A stretch of DNA of 64,000 nucleotides from Rhizobium sp. SL42 (GCF_021729845.1 NZ_CP063397.1:3548001-3612000); one strand, 5' to 3'. Shown: positions 17,857 through 28,034, counted from the first letter of the stretch. The notes: a model not told the origin generated them from the letters alone. Program-made: numbers and translations.

Positions 17857-18246
17857 TCAGTTTCCGCCAAGCGTGATGTCGGCGATGATACGCCCGACAG
17901 ACAGGTCGAGAACCAGGGCCTTGCGTTCAGCCGATGCGGTTTCACCATAAATCAGGATCTGGCTGCCGGACAGCGAGATCGACACGACCTTGAAACCGGC
18001 AGGCAGGTTCGCCGTCAGCGCCAATGGCTGATCGGACGGCACCAGGAACGGCGTCGTTTGCGCGGCAACCGGCTGCGTGCCGTCGCTGCGGGTGAGCTTG
18101 TAGGCGATTGCCACCAGCACCGCCATGAACATCACCGCCATGATCCCGCCGGAGATCAGCTGTAGCTTGATCATCTTGCGGCGCACGCCTTCCATGACCG
18201 GGTCCAACGGCTTTTCGTCCTGGTTTTCTTGATCGAGATGAGACAT
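17857..18246 (-). CDS. Small single-span membrane protein, unknown function
   Basis: The 129-residue product has a charged N-terminus, one transmembrane helix at about residues 28-48 (LISGGIMAVMFMAVLVAIAY) and a beta-rich periplasmic domain with strands such as VVSISLSGSQILIYGE. It lies directly upstream of the TrmH gene on the same strand and divergent from rluD. I believe it belongs to a small conserved alphaproteobacterial DUF family but cannot name it securely. Confidence 0.7.
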   Translation of the reverse strand: MSHLDQENQDEKPLDPVMEGVRRKMIKLQLISGGIMAVMFMAVLVAIAYKLTRSDGTQPVAAQTTPFLVPSDQPLALTANLPAGFKVVSISLSGSQILIYGETASAERKALVLDLSVGRIIADITLGGN

Positions 18247-18419
18247 GGCAGCAGTCTTTTTCCTTGCGGCTCGCAGTCAGACAGGCACCTTCCCTGATGC
18301 GAACCATTCAGGGAAAATCAGCCAAGCGCTGTGGCTGTCGATTGTGGAAGGCGAAAACCTGTGCCAAATGGCACCAGACACCTGCCGCATCGCCGGGTGT
18401 TTTCACACGGGATGACAAT

Positions 18420-19445
18420 ATGAACGACCCCTTTAACGAAGCAGCCGCGCCAATGAAAGAGCTGATTGCCGGTGAAGACGCCGAAGGCAGGCTGGACGCG
18501 TGGCTGACTGCACAGCTGGAGGGTGAGTTTTCCCGCAACCGGATAAAGGCGCTGATCGAGCAGGGTGCGGTCAAGATCAACGGTCAGGCTGTTGCCGAGC
18601 CCAAGCGCAAGATCAAGGTCGGCGACAGGCTGACGATCGAGCTGCCCGAGCCGGAGGATCCGGAACCCAAGGGCGAGAACATCCCGCTCGACGTGCTGTA
18701 TGAAGACGCCGACCTGATTGTCATTGCCAAGCCGCCCGGCCTCGTCGTGCATCCCGGTGCCGGCAACTGGACCGGCACGCTGGTCAACGCGCTGATCTAT
18801 CACTGCGGCGACAGCCTGTCCGGCATCGGCGGCGTCAAGCGTCCCGGCATCGTCCATCGTCTCGACAAGGATACGTCCGGCGTCATGGTCGTCGCCAAGA
18901 ACGACCTCGCCCACCGTCACCTCGCCGACCAGTTCGCCGACCATGGCCGCACCGGGCCTCTGGAGCGCGCCTACCGGGCGATCGTCTGGGGTCGTCCACG
19001 CACGCTGACAGGTACGATCGACGCGCCGCTCGGCCGCGCCGGCGACCGCACCAAGCGCACGGTGAAGAAGGAAGACACCGACGACGCCCGCGAGGCCATC
19101 ACCCACTATACCGTGATCGAGCGCTATGGCGAAAAACCGGACGCGACCTGCCTCGCCTCATTGGTCGAATGCCGGCTCGAAACCGGCCGCACCCACCAGA
19201 TCCGCGTGCATATGGCCCATATCGGCCATCCCCTGATCGGTGACCAGGATTACGGCATGGCCTTCAAGACCAAGGTCAACCTGCTTCCAGACGCCGCCAA
19301 GGCGATCGTCAATGGCTTCCATCGCCAGGCCCTGCATGCCTATCTTCTGGCGTTCGAACACCCGAGTACCGGCGAGACCATGCATTTCGAGGCGCCCATT
19401 CCGGAAGACCTGCAAACCGTGATCGACGCGCTGCAAGCCATGTAA
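18420..19445 (+). CDS. rluD: 23S rRNA pseudouridine synthase, RluD/RluA family
   Basis: The start ATG at 18420 gives 341 residues; the frame is open further upstream but that part is not protein-like. An S4 RNA-binding domain covers about residues 15-75 (GRLDAWLTAQL to the IELPEPE linker). The catalytic domain contains HRLDKDTSGVMVVAKND with the nucleophilic aspartate, and RLETGRTHQIRVHMAHIGHP near the C-terminus. RluD makes the pseudouridines at 1911, 1915 and 1917 of 23S rRNA helix 69. RluA-family members are alike, so exact sites are inferred from the S4 domain and length. Confidence 0.9.
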   Translation: MNDPFNEAAAPMKELIAGEDAEGRLDAWLTAQLEGEFSRNRIKALIEQGAVKINGQAVAEPKRKIKVGDRLTIELPEPEDPEPKGENIPLDVLYEDADLIVIAKPPGLVVHPGAGNWTGTLVNALIYHCGDSLSGIGGVKRPGIVHRLDKDTSGVMVVAKNDLAHRHLADQFADHGRTGPLERAYRAIVWGRPRTLTGTIDAPLGRAGDRTKRTVKKEDTDDAREAITHYTVIERYGEKPDATCLASLVECRLETGRTHQIRVHMAHIGHPLIGDQDYGMAFKTKVNLLPDAAKAIVNGFHRQALHAYLLAFEHPSTGETMHFEAPIPEDLQTVIDALQAM

Positions 19446-19473
19446 CCGCGACCCAGTCCAGCCGCAGAGCCGA

Positions 19474-20355
19474 TCAGCTGTCGGCGGGAACCACGGAGCC
19501 TGCCGCAACCCATCGGGCCGCCAGGATGTGAACGCAGACCGCCGCCAGCACGATCGTGCCGCCGAGAAGCGTCGTATTGGCTGGCGTGTCGCCGATGAAC
19601 AGCCAGACCCACAACGGCGCAAGCGGCGCATCCAGCGCTCCGATCAGCGCCGATTCCACCGGCGGCAGGTAACGCGACCCGATGGTGAGGAGCAGGAAAC
19701 CGAGCGAGAAGGCAAGCACCCCGAAGACAAGTACGACCAGCAGGTCATGCGACGACACGGCAAGCGGGCTTGCCAGTGGCAACGCGATCGCCGCGCTCAT
19801 CAGGCAGGAAACGACCGTGCACGGCAATGCCGGCTTGTCGGGATAGCGCCGGACGAGCACCGTCCACAAGGCCACCATGAACGTCATGGCGAATGCGAGC
19901 GCATCGCCGGCCAATGTCCCCTCTTCGCCACTGCCTATCATCACAAGCACGCCGATCAGCGCAACCACGCTGGCGACAAGTGCGGAACGGCTCGGACGCT
20001 CCCCCAGAACCATGAAGGCGAGACCAGCCGCCACGAAAGGGCAGGTCGCAAAGATGATCGCGACATGTGCCACCGATGTCGTGTAGAGCGCGCCGATGAA
20101 CAGGACGGCGCAGGCAGCCGACGTCGCGCAGATCACCAGGCCCGGCCAGCCAAGCCGGGTGAAATCGGCGACAACCCGCCCCCTGGCCGTGACCAACAGG
20201 CAGGCCAGCAGAAAAACGCTGGCGATCGCGCCGCGCAGGAACAGAAGCGTGGGCCCGTCGATCGCGACAAGACGCGTCATCAGACCCGCCGTGCTCAACG
20301 CAACCGTCGCGATCGTCACAGCAGCCAGCCCCTGCACATAGGAAGACAATCTCAC
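19474..20355 (-). CDS. EamA/DMT-family transporter
   Basis: The 293-residue product starts at GTG 20355, six bases after GGAGG. It has ten hydrophobic segments arranged as two EamA repeats of five, the DMT pattern. Family residues include LFLRGAIASVFLL, the GERPSRSALVASVVALIGV loop and PPVESALIGALDAPLAPLW in the second repeat. Such proteins export metabolites or amino acids across the inner membrane; the substrate is unknown. It is convergent with rluD. The 290-bp gap to the next gene holds no gene that I can see. Confidence 0.9.
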   Translation of the reverse strand: MRLSSYVQGLAAVTIATVALSTAGLMTRLVAIDGPTLLFLRGAIASVFLLACLLVTARGRVVADFTRLGWPGLVICATSAACAVLFIGALYTTSVAHVAIIFATCPFVAAGLAFMVLGERPSRSALVASVVALIGVLVMIGSGEEGTLAGDALAFAMTFMVALWTVLVRRYPDKPALPCTVVSCLMSAAIALPLASPLAVSSHDLLVVLVFGVLAFSLGFLLLTIGSRYLPPVESALIGALDAPLAPLWVWLFIGDTPANTTLLGGTIVLAAVCVHILAARWVAAGSVVPADS

Positions 20356-20645
20356 ACACGACCTCCGGGATTCGATGAGTGTGTATCCTATAGCAGATCC
20401 CTACTGACATCAGCCTGGCAATAGCACACCACGTCCTTGCCGATGCTCGAAAAGATCGATCGCCCGTAACGCTGATCAGGGTGCCTGGTATGCTTCTGCC
20501 CAAATTTCCGGTGCAATATTTCGGCAACGAGGGAAATCAGGCTGGTTCGGAGTAAATATCGCAATGCGACGAAACACGAACGCCTCAGCGGCGTTGTCGG
20601 TGTGGAACGAGGCAGCCCTCTTGGCACCTCGGCTAGGGAGTCCGC

Positions 20646-21881
20646 ATGAGTGACCGTGGTAGGAAGATCAACAGATCACGCGATTTGCGCAGTGCCAGAC
20701 CGTTCTGGAGCGCCACACCCAACATATCCGTCGATGCAGCCGGCAAGGTGAGCGACAAGGACTATGATGCGATCATCATCGGAGCCGGCATCAGCGGCGC
20801 CTTGATGGCCGAGGCGCTGTCGCGACGCAAGCTGCGAATCCTGATTGTCGACCGACGCGAGCCCGTCCGCGGCAGCACAATGGCAAGCACCGCCATGATC
20901 CAGCACGAGATCGACACGCCATTGGCCGAACTGTCGCAGATGATTGGCGACAAGAAAGCCGCCCGTGCCTGGCAGCGCTCTGCCGCGTCGGTGGCCCGCC
21001 TGTCCGATCTGGTCGATGAATTGGGGCTGGACTGCAGCTTCGAGGCACGCAAGACCCTCTATGTATCAGGCGACACCTATGGCTCGCGTGCACTCCGGAA
21101 GGAAGCAGAAATGCGCAGCGCCATCGGTCTCGATGCAGACTACCTGAACGGCGGCGCTCTTGCGGAACGCTTCGGCATCGAGCGAACGGCCGCCATCGTT
21201 TCCAGTTGTTCGGCATCCGCCAATCCGGCGCAGTTGACCGCCGGCCTGCTGCAGGTCGCGGTCAGCCGAGGTGTCGAGATCGTGTCGCCGCTGACAATCG
21301 CCGACTACAGGGAAACGCGCGATGGTGTGGTCGTCGCCACCAGCGAGGGCCAGCTGCTGACCACGGCTGACCTGATTGCCTGCACGGGATACGAATACCT
21401 GACCCGACTGGAAAGCAAGTCGCACCAGGTCATCTCGACCTGGGCCATCGCCTCGCAACCCAATACGCCGCGCCCCGGATGGCTGAAGGACTTTCTCGTC
21501 TGGGAAGGGTCGGATCCCTACCTATACTTCCGCTCGACCCCGGATGGTCGCATCATTGCCGGCGGTGAGGATGAGATCGACCCCCTCGCCCACCAGGATC
21601 CGGCCAAGGCGAAGCAGAAATTCGCCCGTATCGCGGAAAAACTGCGCGACATGGTCGGCATCGACATCGGCAAGCCTGCTTACGGCTGGTCCGCCCCCTT
21701 CGGCACCACGACGACGGGCCTGCCGATCATCGATCGCCTGCCCGGCACCGAGCATGTTCACGCCGTCATGGGCTTCGGCGGCAACGGCATCACCTTCTCC
21801 ACGATTGCGGCGGAGATGCTGGCCAACCGGATTGGCGGCAAAAAAGATCCGGACGAGGACCTGTTCCGCTATCCGGACTGA
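20646..21881 (+). CDS. FAD-dependent oxidoreductase (DAO family)
   Basis: The 411-residue product starts after AGGGAG. The dinucleotide-binding motif DAIIIGAGISGALMAEALSR lies at about residues 40-60 and the C-terminal DAO signature is GFGGNGITFSTIAAEML. The first 35 residues are Arg-rich and unlike a signal peptide, and a later start is possible. The family oxidises amino or N-alkyl groups with FAD; the substrate cannot be told. It stands just upstream of rpoH on the same strand, with a weak hairpin between. Confidence 0.85.
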   Translation: MSDRGRKINRSRDLRSARPFWSATPNISVDAAGKVSDKDYDAIIIGAGISGALMAEALSRRKLRILIVDRREPVRGSTMASTAMIQHEIDTPLAELSQMIGDKKAARAWQRSAASVARLSDLVDELGLDCSFEARKTLYVSGDTYGSRALRKEAEMRSAIGLDADYLNGGALAERFGIERTAAIVSSCSASANPAQLTAGLLQVAVSRGVEIVSPLTIADYRETRDGVVVATSEGQLLTTADLIACTGYEYLTRLESKSHQVISTWAIASQPNTPRPGWLKDFLVWEGSDPYLYFRSTPDGRIIAGGEDEIDPLAHQDPAKAKQKFARIAEKLRDMVGIDIGKPAYGWSAPFGTTTTGLPIIDRLPGTEHVHAVMGFGGNGITFSTIAAEMLANRIGGKKDPDEDLFRYPD

Positions 21882-21934
21882 CGTCCGGGTTCTTTGCAGA
21901 ACCGTGAAAATTCGTCACGGCCTCGTGATGGAAC

Positions 21935-21956
21935 AAACCGCTTGAAACGCGGTTTT
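21935..21956 (+). terminator. Weak hairpin after the flavoprotein gene, overlapping an rpoH promoter-like element
   Basis: A 7-bp stem (AAACCGC / GCGGTTT) with a 7-base loop is followed by one more T. The loop contains TTGAAA (21942-21947), which with TATTTG 17 bases later could be an rpoH promoter. The two readings are not exclusive. Confidence 0.4.
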
Positions 21957-22056
21957 GCCATACTTATTTGTTAGCTGGATTTCTGTGGGGAAGAGACAGA
22001 TCCACGGAGATGGGGTTCGCCGTTATTGGGAGCCCAGCGCAAGAAGGGGGTGCTTT

Positions 22057-22959
22057 ATGGCCCGCAATAGTCTGCCTAGCATTACTGCCGGCGAAGCCGG
22101 TCTCAATCGTTATTTGGATGAAATCCGCAAATTCCCGATGCTGGAGCCGCAGGAAGAGTACATGCTCGCGAAGCGTTACGCTGAGCATGGCGACCGCGAC
22201 GCCGCACACCGCATGGTGACCAGCCATCTTCGCCTCGTGGCGAAAATTGCAATGGGTTATCGCGGCTATGGACTGCCAATTGGCGAAGTCGTGTCTGAAG
22301 GCAATGTCGGCCTGATGCAGGCCGTGAAGAAATTCGATCCGGAACGGGGCTTCCGTCTGGCCACCTATGCCATGTGGTGGATCAAGGCCTCGATCCAGGA
22401 ATACATCCTGCGCTCGTGGTCGCTGGTCAAGATGGGCACGACTGCCAACCAGAAGCGCCTGTTCTTCAACCTGCGTCGCCTCAAGGGCAAGATCCAGGCG
22501 ATCGAGGAAGGCGACCTGAAGCCGGACCAGGTGACGGAAATCGCCACCAAGCTGAAGGTCTCCGAGGAAGAGGTCATTTCGATGAACCGCCGCCTGTCGG
22601 GCGACGCATCGCTGAACGCACCCTTGCGGGCAAGCGAAGGCGAGAGCGGCCAGTGGCAGGATTGGCTCGTCGACGACCACGAAAGCCAGGAAGCCGTCCT
22701 GATAGAACAGGACGAGCTCGAAACCCGCCGCCGCATGCTGGCGCGGGCGATGAGCGTTCTCAACGAACGTGAACGCCGCATCTTCGAAGCCCGTCGCCTG
22801 GCTGAAGATCCGGTCACGCTCGAAGAGCTGTCGTCGGAATTCGACATCAGCCGCGAACGCGTCCGCCAGATCGAGGTCCGGGCCTTTGAAAAGGTGCAGG
22901 AAGCCGTTCAGAAGGATGCGCTGGAACGTGCCAAGGCCCTGCGCGTCGTCGAAGCCTGA
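22057..22959 (+). CDS. rpoH: Heat-shock sigma factor sigma-32
   Basis: The start at ATG 22057 (after AAGAAGGGGG) gives 300 residues, the normal RpoH length. Region 2 contains HLRLVAKIAMGYRGYGLPIGE and the -10 recognition helix YAMWWIKASIQEYILRSWSL. The RpoH-box-like segment NQKRLFFNLRRLK is present. Region 4 ends in LSSEFDISRERVRQIEVRAF. RpoH directs transcription of chaperone and protease genes on heat shock; rhizobia often have two or more copies and this matches the main one. A promoter-like TTGAAA-N17-TATTTG lies upstream. A strong terminator follows. Confidence 0.97.
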   Translation: MARNSLPSITAGEAGLNRYLDEIRKFPMLEPQEEYMLAKRYAEHGDRDAAHRMVTSHLRLVAKIAMGYRGYGLPIGEVVSEGNVGLMQAVKKFDPERGFRLATYAMWWIKASIQEYILRSWSLVKMGTTANQKRLFFNLRRLKGKIQAIEEGDLKPDQVTEIATKLKVSEEEVISMNRRLSGDASLNAPLRASEGESGQWQDWLVDDHESQEAVLIEQDELETRRRMLARAMSVLNERERRIFEARRLAEDPVTLEELSSEFDISRERVRQIEVRAFEKVQEAVQKDALERAKALRVVEA

Positions 22960-22980
22960 GGCCGAACAATCGGCAACAAA

Positions 22981-23011
22981 AAACCGGGTGTGTCGCAACA
23001 CCCGGTTTTTT
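22981..23011 (+). terminator. Bidirectional terminator between rpoH and the convergent membrane-protein gene
   Basis: An 11-bp stem (22981-22991 with 22998-23008) and 6-base loop is followed by TTT on the plus strand and preceded by an A run, so it can work in both directions. Confidence 0.92.
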
Positions 23012-23032
23012 CATGCCTGAACATCAGGTTTC

Positions 23033-25426
23033 TTAGTTGCCGGCAGGGGCCGCAAGCGCCGCCCATTCCTTCATCACCTGGGTAAACACCGCAGCGCCAT
23101 CCGTGCCCTTGTCGAGGGTTAGCAGCGCCCGTCGTCCATTGCGATAGATGACAGGAATGTCGATCCAGCCGCGGGTCGCGAGCAGATCGAGATTGCGCTT
23201 CACCACATCCTCGAAATCGTTCAGCGCCACCAGATAGGTGTCGTCGGTGACCTTGGCCGAAACCGCAACCAGCGGATCGCCGCGATCCTGCTCGGTCCGC
23301 TTCATCGCGATGCGCTGGAGGTTCTCGATCGCGCCGCCTTCGAAATCCGGCGGCACCGAGAAGACAACCTCGATGATATGGCTTGCCGGCAGCGAACTGT
23401 CGGCATTGCGCTTGATCGTCACCAGTGCCGACATGCCGCGTTCCGGCACATTGATCCGGCCCTGGATCTGAGGATTGGGTTTGCCGTCTTCGCCGGTTTC
23501 ACGCACCGCAGACCATGTGATGGTTCCGGGCACGGCAACCGGTGTCGTCTGGCCGAGCTTCTCCTCGTAGAGGAAAGCCTTGTCGCCGGACAAGGCCGCA
23601 GCCGTGCTGCCGGCTGCCGGCGGGTTCTGCGTCGGCGCGGGCGCAGTCGATGGCGGAGCATCACCCGGCTCCACGGTCGAGGCAAGCGTCTGCGCGGACA
23701 CCGAGCGTCCTTCAGCGGGAGCATCGGCGGCAACGGTTGCACCTGCGCCGGCATCCGTCTCCGTCCCGTCGGCCAGCAGCCTCTGGGTGAACTTCTGGCC
23801 GCTTACGGCTCCGTCTTCGGTCGTAGCGGCAGGCGCTGGCGTTGCCGCCGGCTGCTCGGTCGTTGCAGCAGGCGTCGTCGTCGCCGGATCGCTGGCGACG
23901 GGTGTTGTCGTCGCGGTGTCCGTGGTCGATGCGGAAGAGCCGGTCAGACTGGAGACCATCTCGCCCATCTCGCCGCGATAGGTCCAGGCAGCAAAGCCTC
24001 CGCCAACCACGAGAACGGCGCCGAGTACGCCAAAGATCAGGGGCGCGAAATTGCGTGGCTTCTTCGGCTCGAGCCGGTAGGCGCCATAGGCATCCGGTTC
24101 GCCCGAAGGCTCGACCGCTTCCCCTTCGGCATGCGTCGAGAATGTCGACAGCTGGTCGTCCCATTCGCCGCCTGCAGGCAAGACGGCAGCAGCCTCGACC
24201 GACGTCGGCGGGACCTTGCTCAGGTCACCTGCCGTGTCATTGAACCACTGGCTGAAATCTTCGCTCTCCACCTTAGCCGGATGGCCAGTGGAGGTCTCGG
24301 ATGCATAGGCAGCCTCGCCAAGCAGGATGTCATGCGGATCGCCGGCCACCGCAGTGGTTTCGGTTCTTTCCGGATCATAGGCAGGAAAGCCGCTGGCCGG
24401 TGTGAACGAAATCGCCGACGGCTCTGCCGTGACTTCGGGAAGTTCATGCGGATCGAATGCCGGGCGTTCCGCACCGATCTCAGGAAGATCCCAGCTGGCT
24501 GTGGGGATGGCCGGTTGGGCCGATGCCGGATTGCGATCGGCAAGCCAGTCATCGACAGCATCGGCCACCGGCGCACGCGCAACCTCGGCATCATTGGCGT
24601 AAGTTGCCGTTGCAGGCGCCTGGTGGCTTTCCTCGTCCCAGATCAGCGAGGCCGACTCGTCGGCCGGGCGCCATTCGCGTGGCTCATCGGCCACAACTGC
24701 GGGCGCTTCAGGCGCTGCGACGTCAGCCGTCTCGTAACGATGCTCGGGCTCAGGAGCCTGCTCCTGTTCCGGCTCGGAGGCAAATGGCTCGTCGTCAACA
24801 GTCGGAGCATAGTATTCCGGCGTCTCGACGATTTCGGCATGCGGTTCGTCAGCGGCGGCATAGGCCGGCTCTTCCCAGACCTGGGGCGCGACATACGGCT
24901 CCCGCTCATCAGCCTCGACCGGCTCGGCAACCGGTTCGAACACTTGAGCTTCAGCGGGCTCCACAGGCCGCTCATCCGCCATATGCGCATCGGCCCAATC
25001 GTCGCCGCTGGCAGCAGGAGCTGTCGGCTCTGCCCACGATGCCTCATCCGCCACAGCCCGTGGCTCGTGATACGCTGTGGCAGCCTCGGTCTCGGCAGGG
25101 GCTTCCGCCTCAGCTTCTTCCTCGCGCCAAGCAGGCTGTTCGGCGACGGCGGCAGTTTCCGCAACCGGATCAGCCGCAGGCTCATCGGCCACGGCCTCAT
25201 CCGCCGCAGGCAAGGCCTCGGCATGCTCTGCTTCCACCTCGAGAATCGCTGCGTCCAGCTTGGAGAGCTGGCGTTGCAGCATCTGTTCCGGGGGACGCGG
25301 CGACATGTTCTCGAGCTGCCGGACCACGGCTGCACGGGCCTTCTCATAGACCTTCGCGCGCATCTCCGGAGTATTGTTCGACAGGCCGTCCACGGCCCGT
25401 CGAATCACTGCGATAAAGTCAGCCAT
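23033..25426 (-). CDS. Large single-span membrane protein with acidic Ala/Glu/Pro-rich region
   Basis: ATG 25426 gives 797 residues; a GTG two codons upstream is possible. Residues about 1-60 form a helical domain (MADFIAVIRRAVDGLSNN). About 65-430 is a low-complexity acidic segment of Ala, Glu, Pro and Val. A transmembrane helix follows at about residue 465-485 (FAPLIFGVLGAVLVVGGGFAAWTY is split here by description). After a Thr/Ala/Pro linker, the last ~200 residues form a compact periplasmic domain. The topology suggests an envelope-spanning or scaffold protein. I do not recognise a named family. It is conserved-looking at both ends and variable in the middle. The gene precedes nothing obvious in an operon; purA lies 59 bp upstream on the same strand. 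Confidence 0.8.
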   Translation of the reverse strand: MADFIAVIRRAVDGLSNNTPEMRAKVYEKARAAVVRQLENMSPRPPEQMLQRQLSKLDAAILEVEAEHAEALPAADEAVADEPAADPVAETAAVAEQPAWREEEAEAEAPAETEAATAYHEPRAVADEASWAEPTAPAASGDDWADAHMADERPVEPAEAQVFEPVAEPVEADEREPYVAPQVWEEPAYAAADEPHAEIVETPEYYAPTVDDEPFASEPEQEQAPEPEHRYETADVAAPEAPAVVADEPREWRPADESASLIWDEESHQAPATATYANDAEVARAPVADAVDDWLADRNPASAQPAIPTASWDLPEIGAERPAFDPHELPEVTAEPSAISFTPASGFPAYDPERTETTAVAGDPHDILLGEAAYASETSTGHPAKVESEDFSQWFNDTAGDLSKVPPTSVEAAAVLPAGGEWDDQLSTFSTHAEGEAVEPSGEPDAYGAYRLEPKKPRNFAPLIFGVLGAVLVVGGGFAAWTYRGEMGEMVSSLTGSSASTTDTATTTPVASDPATTTPAATTEQPAATPAPAATTEDGAVSGQKFTQRLLADGTETDAGAGATVAADAPAEGRSVSAQTLASTVEPGDAPPSTAPAPTQNPPAAGSTAAALSGDKAFLYEEKLGQTTPVAVPGTITWSAVRETGEDGKPNPQIQGRINVPERGMSALVTIKRNADSSLPASHIIEVVFSVPPDFEGGAIENLQRIAMKRTEQDRGDPLVAVSAKVTDDTYLVALNDFEDVVKRNLDLLATRGWIDIPVIYRNGRRALLTLDKGTDGAAVFTQVMKEWAALAAPAGN

Positions 25427-25485
25427 CAGCACTTTCTCTTGATCGCCGATCCGGGGTGGACCAGCAAAACACTAACAGAATCTTA

Positions 25486-26784
25486 TTAATCCTCGAAAGG
25501 GTCTGTCACAAGTATGGTGTCGTCGCGTTCTGGGCTGGTCGACAGCAAAGCAACCGGCGCACCGATCAGCTCCTCCACCTGACGGACATACTTGATCGCC
25601 TGAGCCGGCAAATCCGCCCATTTGCGGGCGCCGACGGTCGATTCCTTCCAGCCTTCAAGGGTGATGTAGATCGGTTCGACCCGCGCCTGGGCCGCCTGGG
25701 CTGCCGGAAGATAGTCGATTTCCTGGCCGTCGAGCTTGTAGCCGACGCAGATCTTCAGCTCTTCGAGACCGTCGAGAACGTCCAGTTTCGTCAACGCGAT
25801 GCCGGTGATTCCATTGGTGGCAACCGACTGGCGCACCAGTGCTGCGTCAAACCAGCCGCAGCGACGCTTGCGACCGGTGACGGTGCCGAACTCATGCCCC
25901 TTTTCGCCGAGGAACTGCCCGATCTCGTCGGTCAGTTCGGTCGGGAACGGGCCTTCGCCGACGCGGGTCGTGTAGGCCTTGGTGATGCCGAGGATGTAAC
26001 CGAGCGAACCCGGGCCCATACCGGAACCAGCAGCAGCCTGGCCGGCAACCGTGTTCGATGAGGTAACAAACGGATAAGTGCCGTGGTCGATGTCGAGCAG
26101 CGAGCCCTGCGCGCCCTCGAACAGGATGCGCGAGCCCTTGCGGCGCTCCTTGTCGAGCAGAACCCAGACACTATCCATGAACGGCAGAACGCGATCGGCG
26201 ATCGAGGTCAGCTCTTCCATGATCGTCTTGTGCTCGACTTCGACCGCGCCGAAACCGCGACGAAGGGCGTTGTGATGGGTCAGGATGCGCTCGACCTTGC
26301 CTTCCAGCGCATCGAGATCGGCGAGATCCATCACGCGGATGGCGCGACGACCGACCTTGTCTTCATAGGCCGGGCCGATGCCGCGGCGGGTGGTGCCGAT
26401 CTTGGTGCCGCTGTTGGAGGCGGCGTCCTCGCGCATGCCATCCAGTTCGCGGTGCAGCGACAGAATCAGCGTGGCATTTTCGGCGATTCGCAGGTTGTCC
26501 GGGGTCACTTCGACGCCCTGGTCCTTCAGGCGGCCGATTTCGGCGATCAGCGCATGCGGGTCAACGACCACGCCATTGCCGATCACCGCCTTCTTGCCCG
26601 GACGCACGACGCCCGACGGCAGGAGCGACAGCTTGTAGGAGACGCCGTCGATGACGAGCGTATGGCCGGCATTGTGTCCGCCCTGGAAGCGCACGACGAT
26701 ATCGGCGCGCTCCGAGAGCCAGTCAACGATCTTGCCCTTGCCCTCGTCACCCCATTGCGAACCAATCACCACGACATTCGTCAT
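25486..26784 (-). CDS. purA: Adenylosuccinate synthetase
   Basis: ATG 26784 gives 432 residues, the normal PurA length. The N-terminus ([18 protein letters not shown]) contains the GDEGKGK nucleotide loop, followed by GGHNAGHT. Further PurA signatures include [18 protein letters not shown] and [20 protein letters not shown]. The enzyme joins IMP and aspartate using GTP, the first committed step to AMP, in the cytoplasm. Downstream on the same strand is the large membrane-protein gene. Firm assignment. Confidence 0.98.
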   Translation of the reverse strand: MTNVVVIGSQWGDEGKGKIVDWLSERADIVVRFQGGHNAGHTLVIDGVSYKLSLLPSGVVRPGKKAVIGNGVVVDPHALIAEIGRLKDQGVEVTPDNLRIAENATLILSLHRELDGMREDAASNSGTKIGTTRRGIGPAYEDKVGRRAIRVMDLADLDALEGKVERILTHHNALRRGFGAVEVEHKTIMEELTSIADRVLPFMDSVWVLLDKERRKGSRILFEGAQGSLLDIDHGTYPFVTSSNTVAGQAAAGSGMGPGSLGYILGITKAYTTRVGEGPFPTELTDEIGQFLGEKGHEFGTVTGRKRRCGWFDAALVRQSVATNGITGIALTKLDVLDGLEELKICVGYKLDGQEIDYLPAAQAAQARVEPIYITLEGWKESTVGARKWADLPAQAIKYVRQVEELIGAPVALLSTSPERDDTILVTDPFED

Positions 26785-26976
26785 TTCGTAATCCTGTCTA
26801 TCGCGCAACGCTGCGCTTTACCCAAACCCGCGCATCTATACTGTGTTGTTTTTCGGAAATCGACCCGTATTGACGGTTGATTTGGCTTTTTGCGTGACAA
26901 AGAGGCAGCCCTCCCCTATTTCCGACACCATTCGCGCTTGAACAGCTGAGCAGGCTGCTTCGCAAGGGCGCGGTTC

Positions 26977-27888
26977 ATGCCGGGAATTGTGATGCCTCTG
27001 TCCATTCGCTGTTATGCCTATCTGGTCATCACCACCCTGCTATGGGGTGGCAATACGGTCGCCGGCAAGCTGGCACTCGGCCATGTCAGCCCGATGGTCC
27101 TGAGCTTCGGCCGATGGGCTATCGCCGCAGGCCTGATCATCGCAATCTCTGTTCCACAGATCCGCAAGGACTGGCCGGTACTCAAGGCCAACTGGATACT
27201 GCTCGCAGCCTATGGTGCAGTGGGCTACGCTGCATTCAACGGCTTTCTCTATACGGCGCTGAAATACACCAGCGCCGTCAACGGCGCGATCGAGCAGGGT
27301 GCGATCCCGGTATTGATCTTTGTCATCAATTTCCTGATCTTCCGAATCCCGGTATCCAAGGTTCAGATCCTCGGCTTTCTCATCAGCTTTGTCGGCGCAG
27401 CCTTGACGGCTTCGCACGGCAACCTGATGACCCTGCTGACATTGTCACTGAACTACGGCGACCTGATCATGCTGTTTGCCGGCCTGAGCTACGCCGTCTA
27501 CACGATCGCCCTGCGCTGGAAGCCGGCCGTGCATTGGAAGAGCCTGATGGCAGGACCAGCCCTTGCTGCCGCCCTCACCTGCCTGCCGCTCCTCTATTGG
27601 GAAGCCGGAAACGGCGAAATGATCCTGCCCGACACGCGCGGCTGGCTGATCGTGCTTTACTGCGCCGTCTTCCCATCCTTGATCTCCCAGATCCTCTACA
27701 TCAAAGGCGTCGAAGGCATCGGCGCGAACCGCGCAGGACTGTTCATCAATCTCGTCCCGGTGTTCGGCACGCTCCTGTCGATCAGCCTGCTCGGGGAAAC
27801 GCTCGAAGCCTTCCACATCATCGCCCTGGCACTTGTGCTCGGCGGCATTGCAATTGCCGAGTGGGGCAAGCCGGCCAAGGTGAACTGA
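26977..27888 (+). CDS. EamA/DMT-family transporter
   Basis: The 303-residue product starts at ATG 26977 with AAGGG eight bases upstream. Ten transmembrane helices form two EamA repeats: LVITTLLWGGNTVAGKLALG opens the first and YGDLIMLFAGLSYAVYTIAL the second. It ends with GLFINLVPVFGTLLSISLLGE, the classic end-of-repeat motif. Substrate is unknown. It is divergent from purA and followed by a strong terminator. It is not closely similar to the other two DMT proteins in the window. Confidence 0.92.
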   Translation: MPGIVMPLSIRCYAYLVITTLLWGGNTVAGKLALGHVSPMVLSFGRWAIAAGLIIAISVPQIRKDWPVLKANWILLAAYGAVGYAAFNGFLYTALKYTSAVNGAIEQGAIPVLIFVINFLIFRIPVSKVQILGFLISFVGAALTASHGNLMTLLTLSLNYGDLIMLFAGLSYAVYTIALRWKPAVHWKSLMAGPALAAALTCLPLLYWEAGNGEMILPDTRGWLIVLYCAVFPSLISQILYIKGVEGIGANRAGLFINLVPVFGTLLSISLLGETLEAFHIIALALVLGGIAIAEWGKPAKVN

Positions 27889-27997
27889 GGAACGGTCTGC
27901 TCCGGACAGGATATCTCTCGGCCACATTGATTGATCGACCCTGAACGCGGGTGGCATCAAAGCGAGTGGATGGCGAGGCGAAACAAGAAAAGTGATC

Positions 27998-28034
27998 AGA
28001 CGAGCCGGCCATTACGGCCGGCTCGTCTCTTTTT
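27998..28034 (+). terminator. Terminator of the DMT transporter gene
   Basis: A 13-bp perfect stem (27998-28010 with 28016-28028) and 5-base loop is followed by CTCTTTTT. It is placed between two convergent genes. Confidence 0.92.

Noticed and set aside
23378..25489. A 703-codon open frame on the plus strand over the large membrane-protein gene
   Set aside because: It is Arg/Ser/Cys-rich with no recognisable domain and is antisense to a gene with a clear transmembrane helix and folded ends. GC-rich codon bias explains it.
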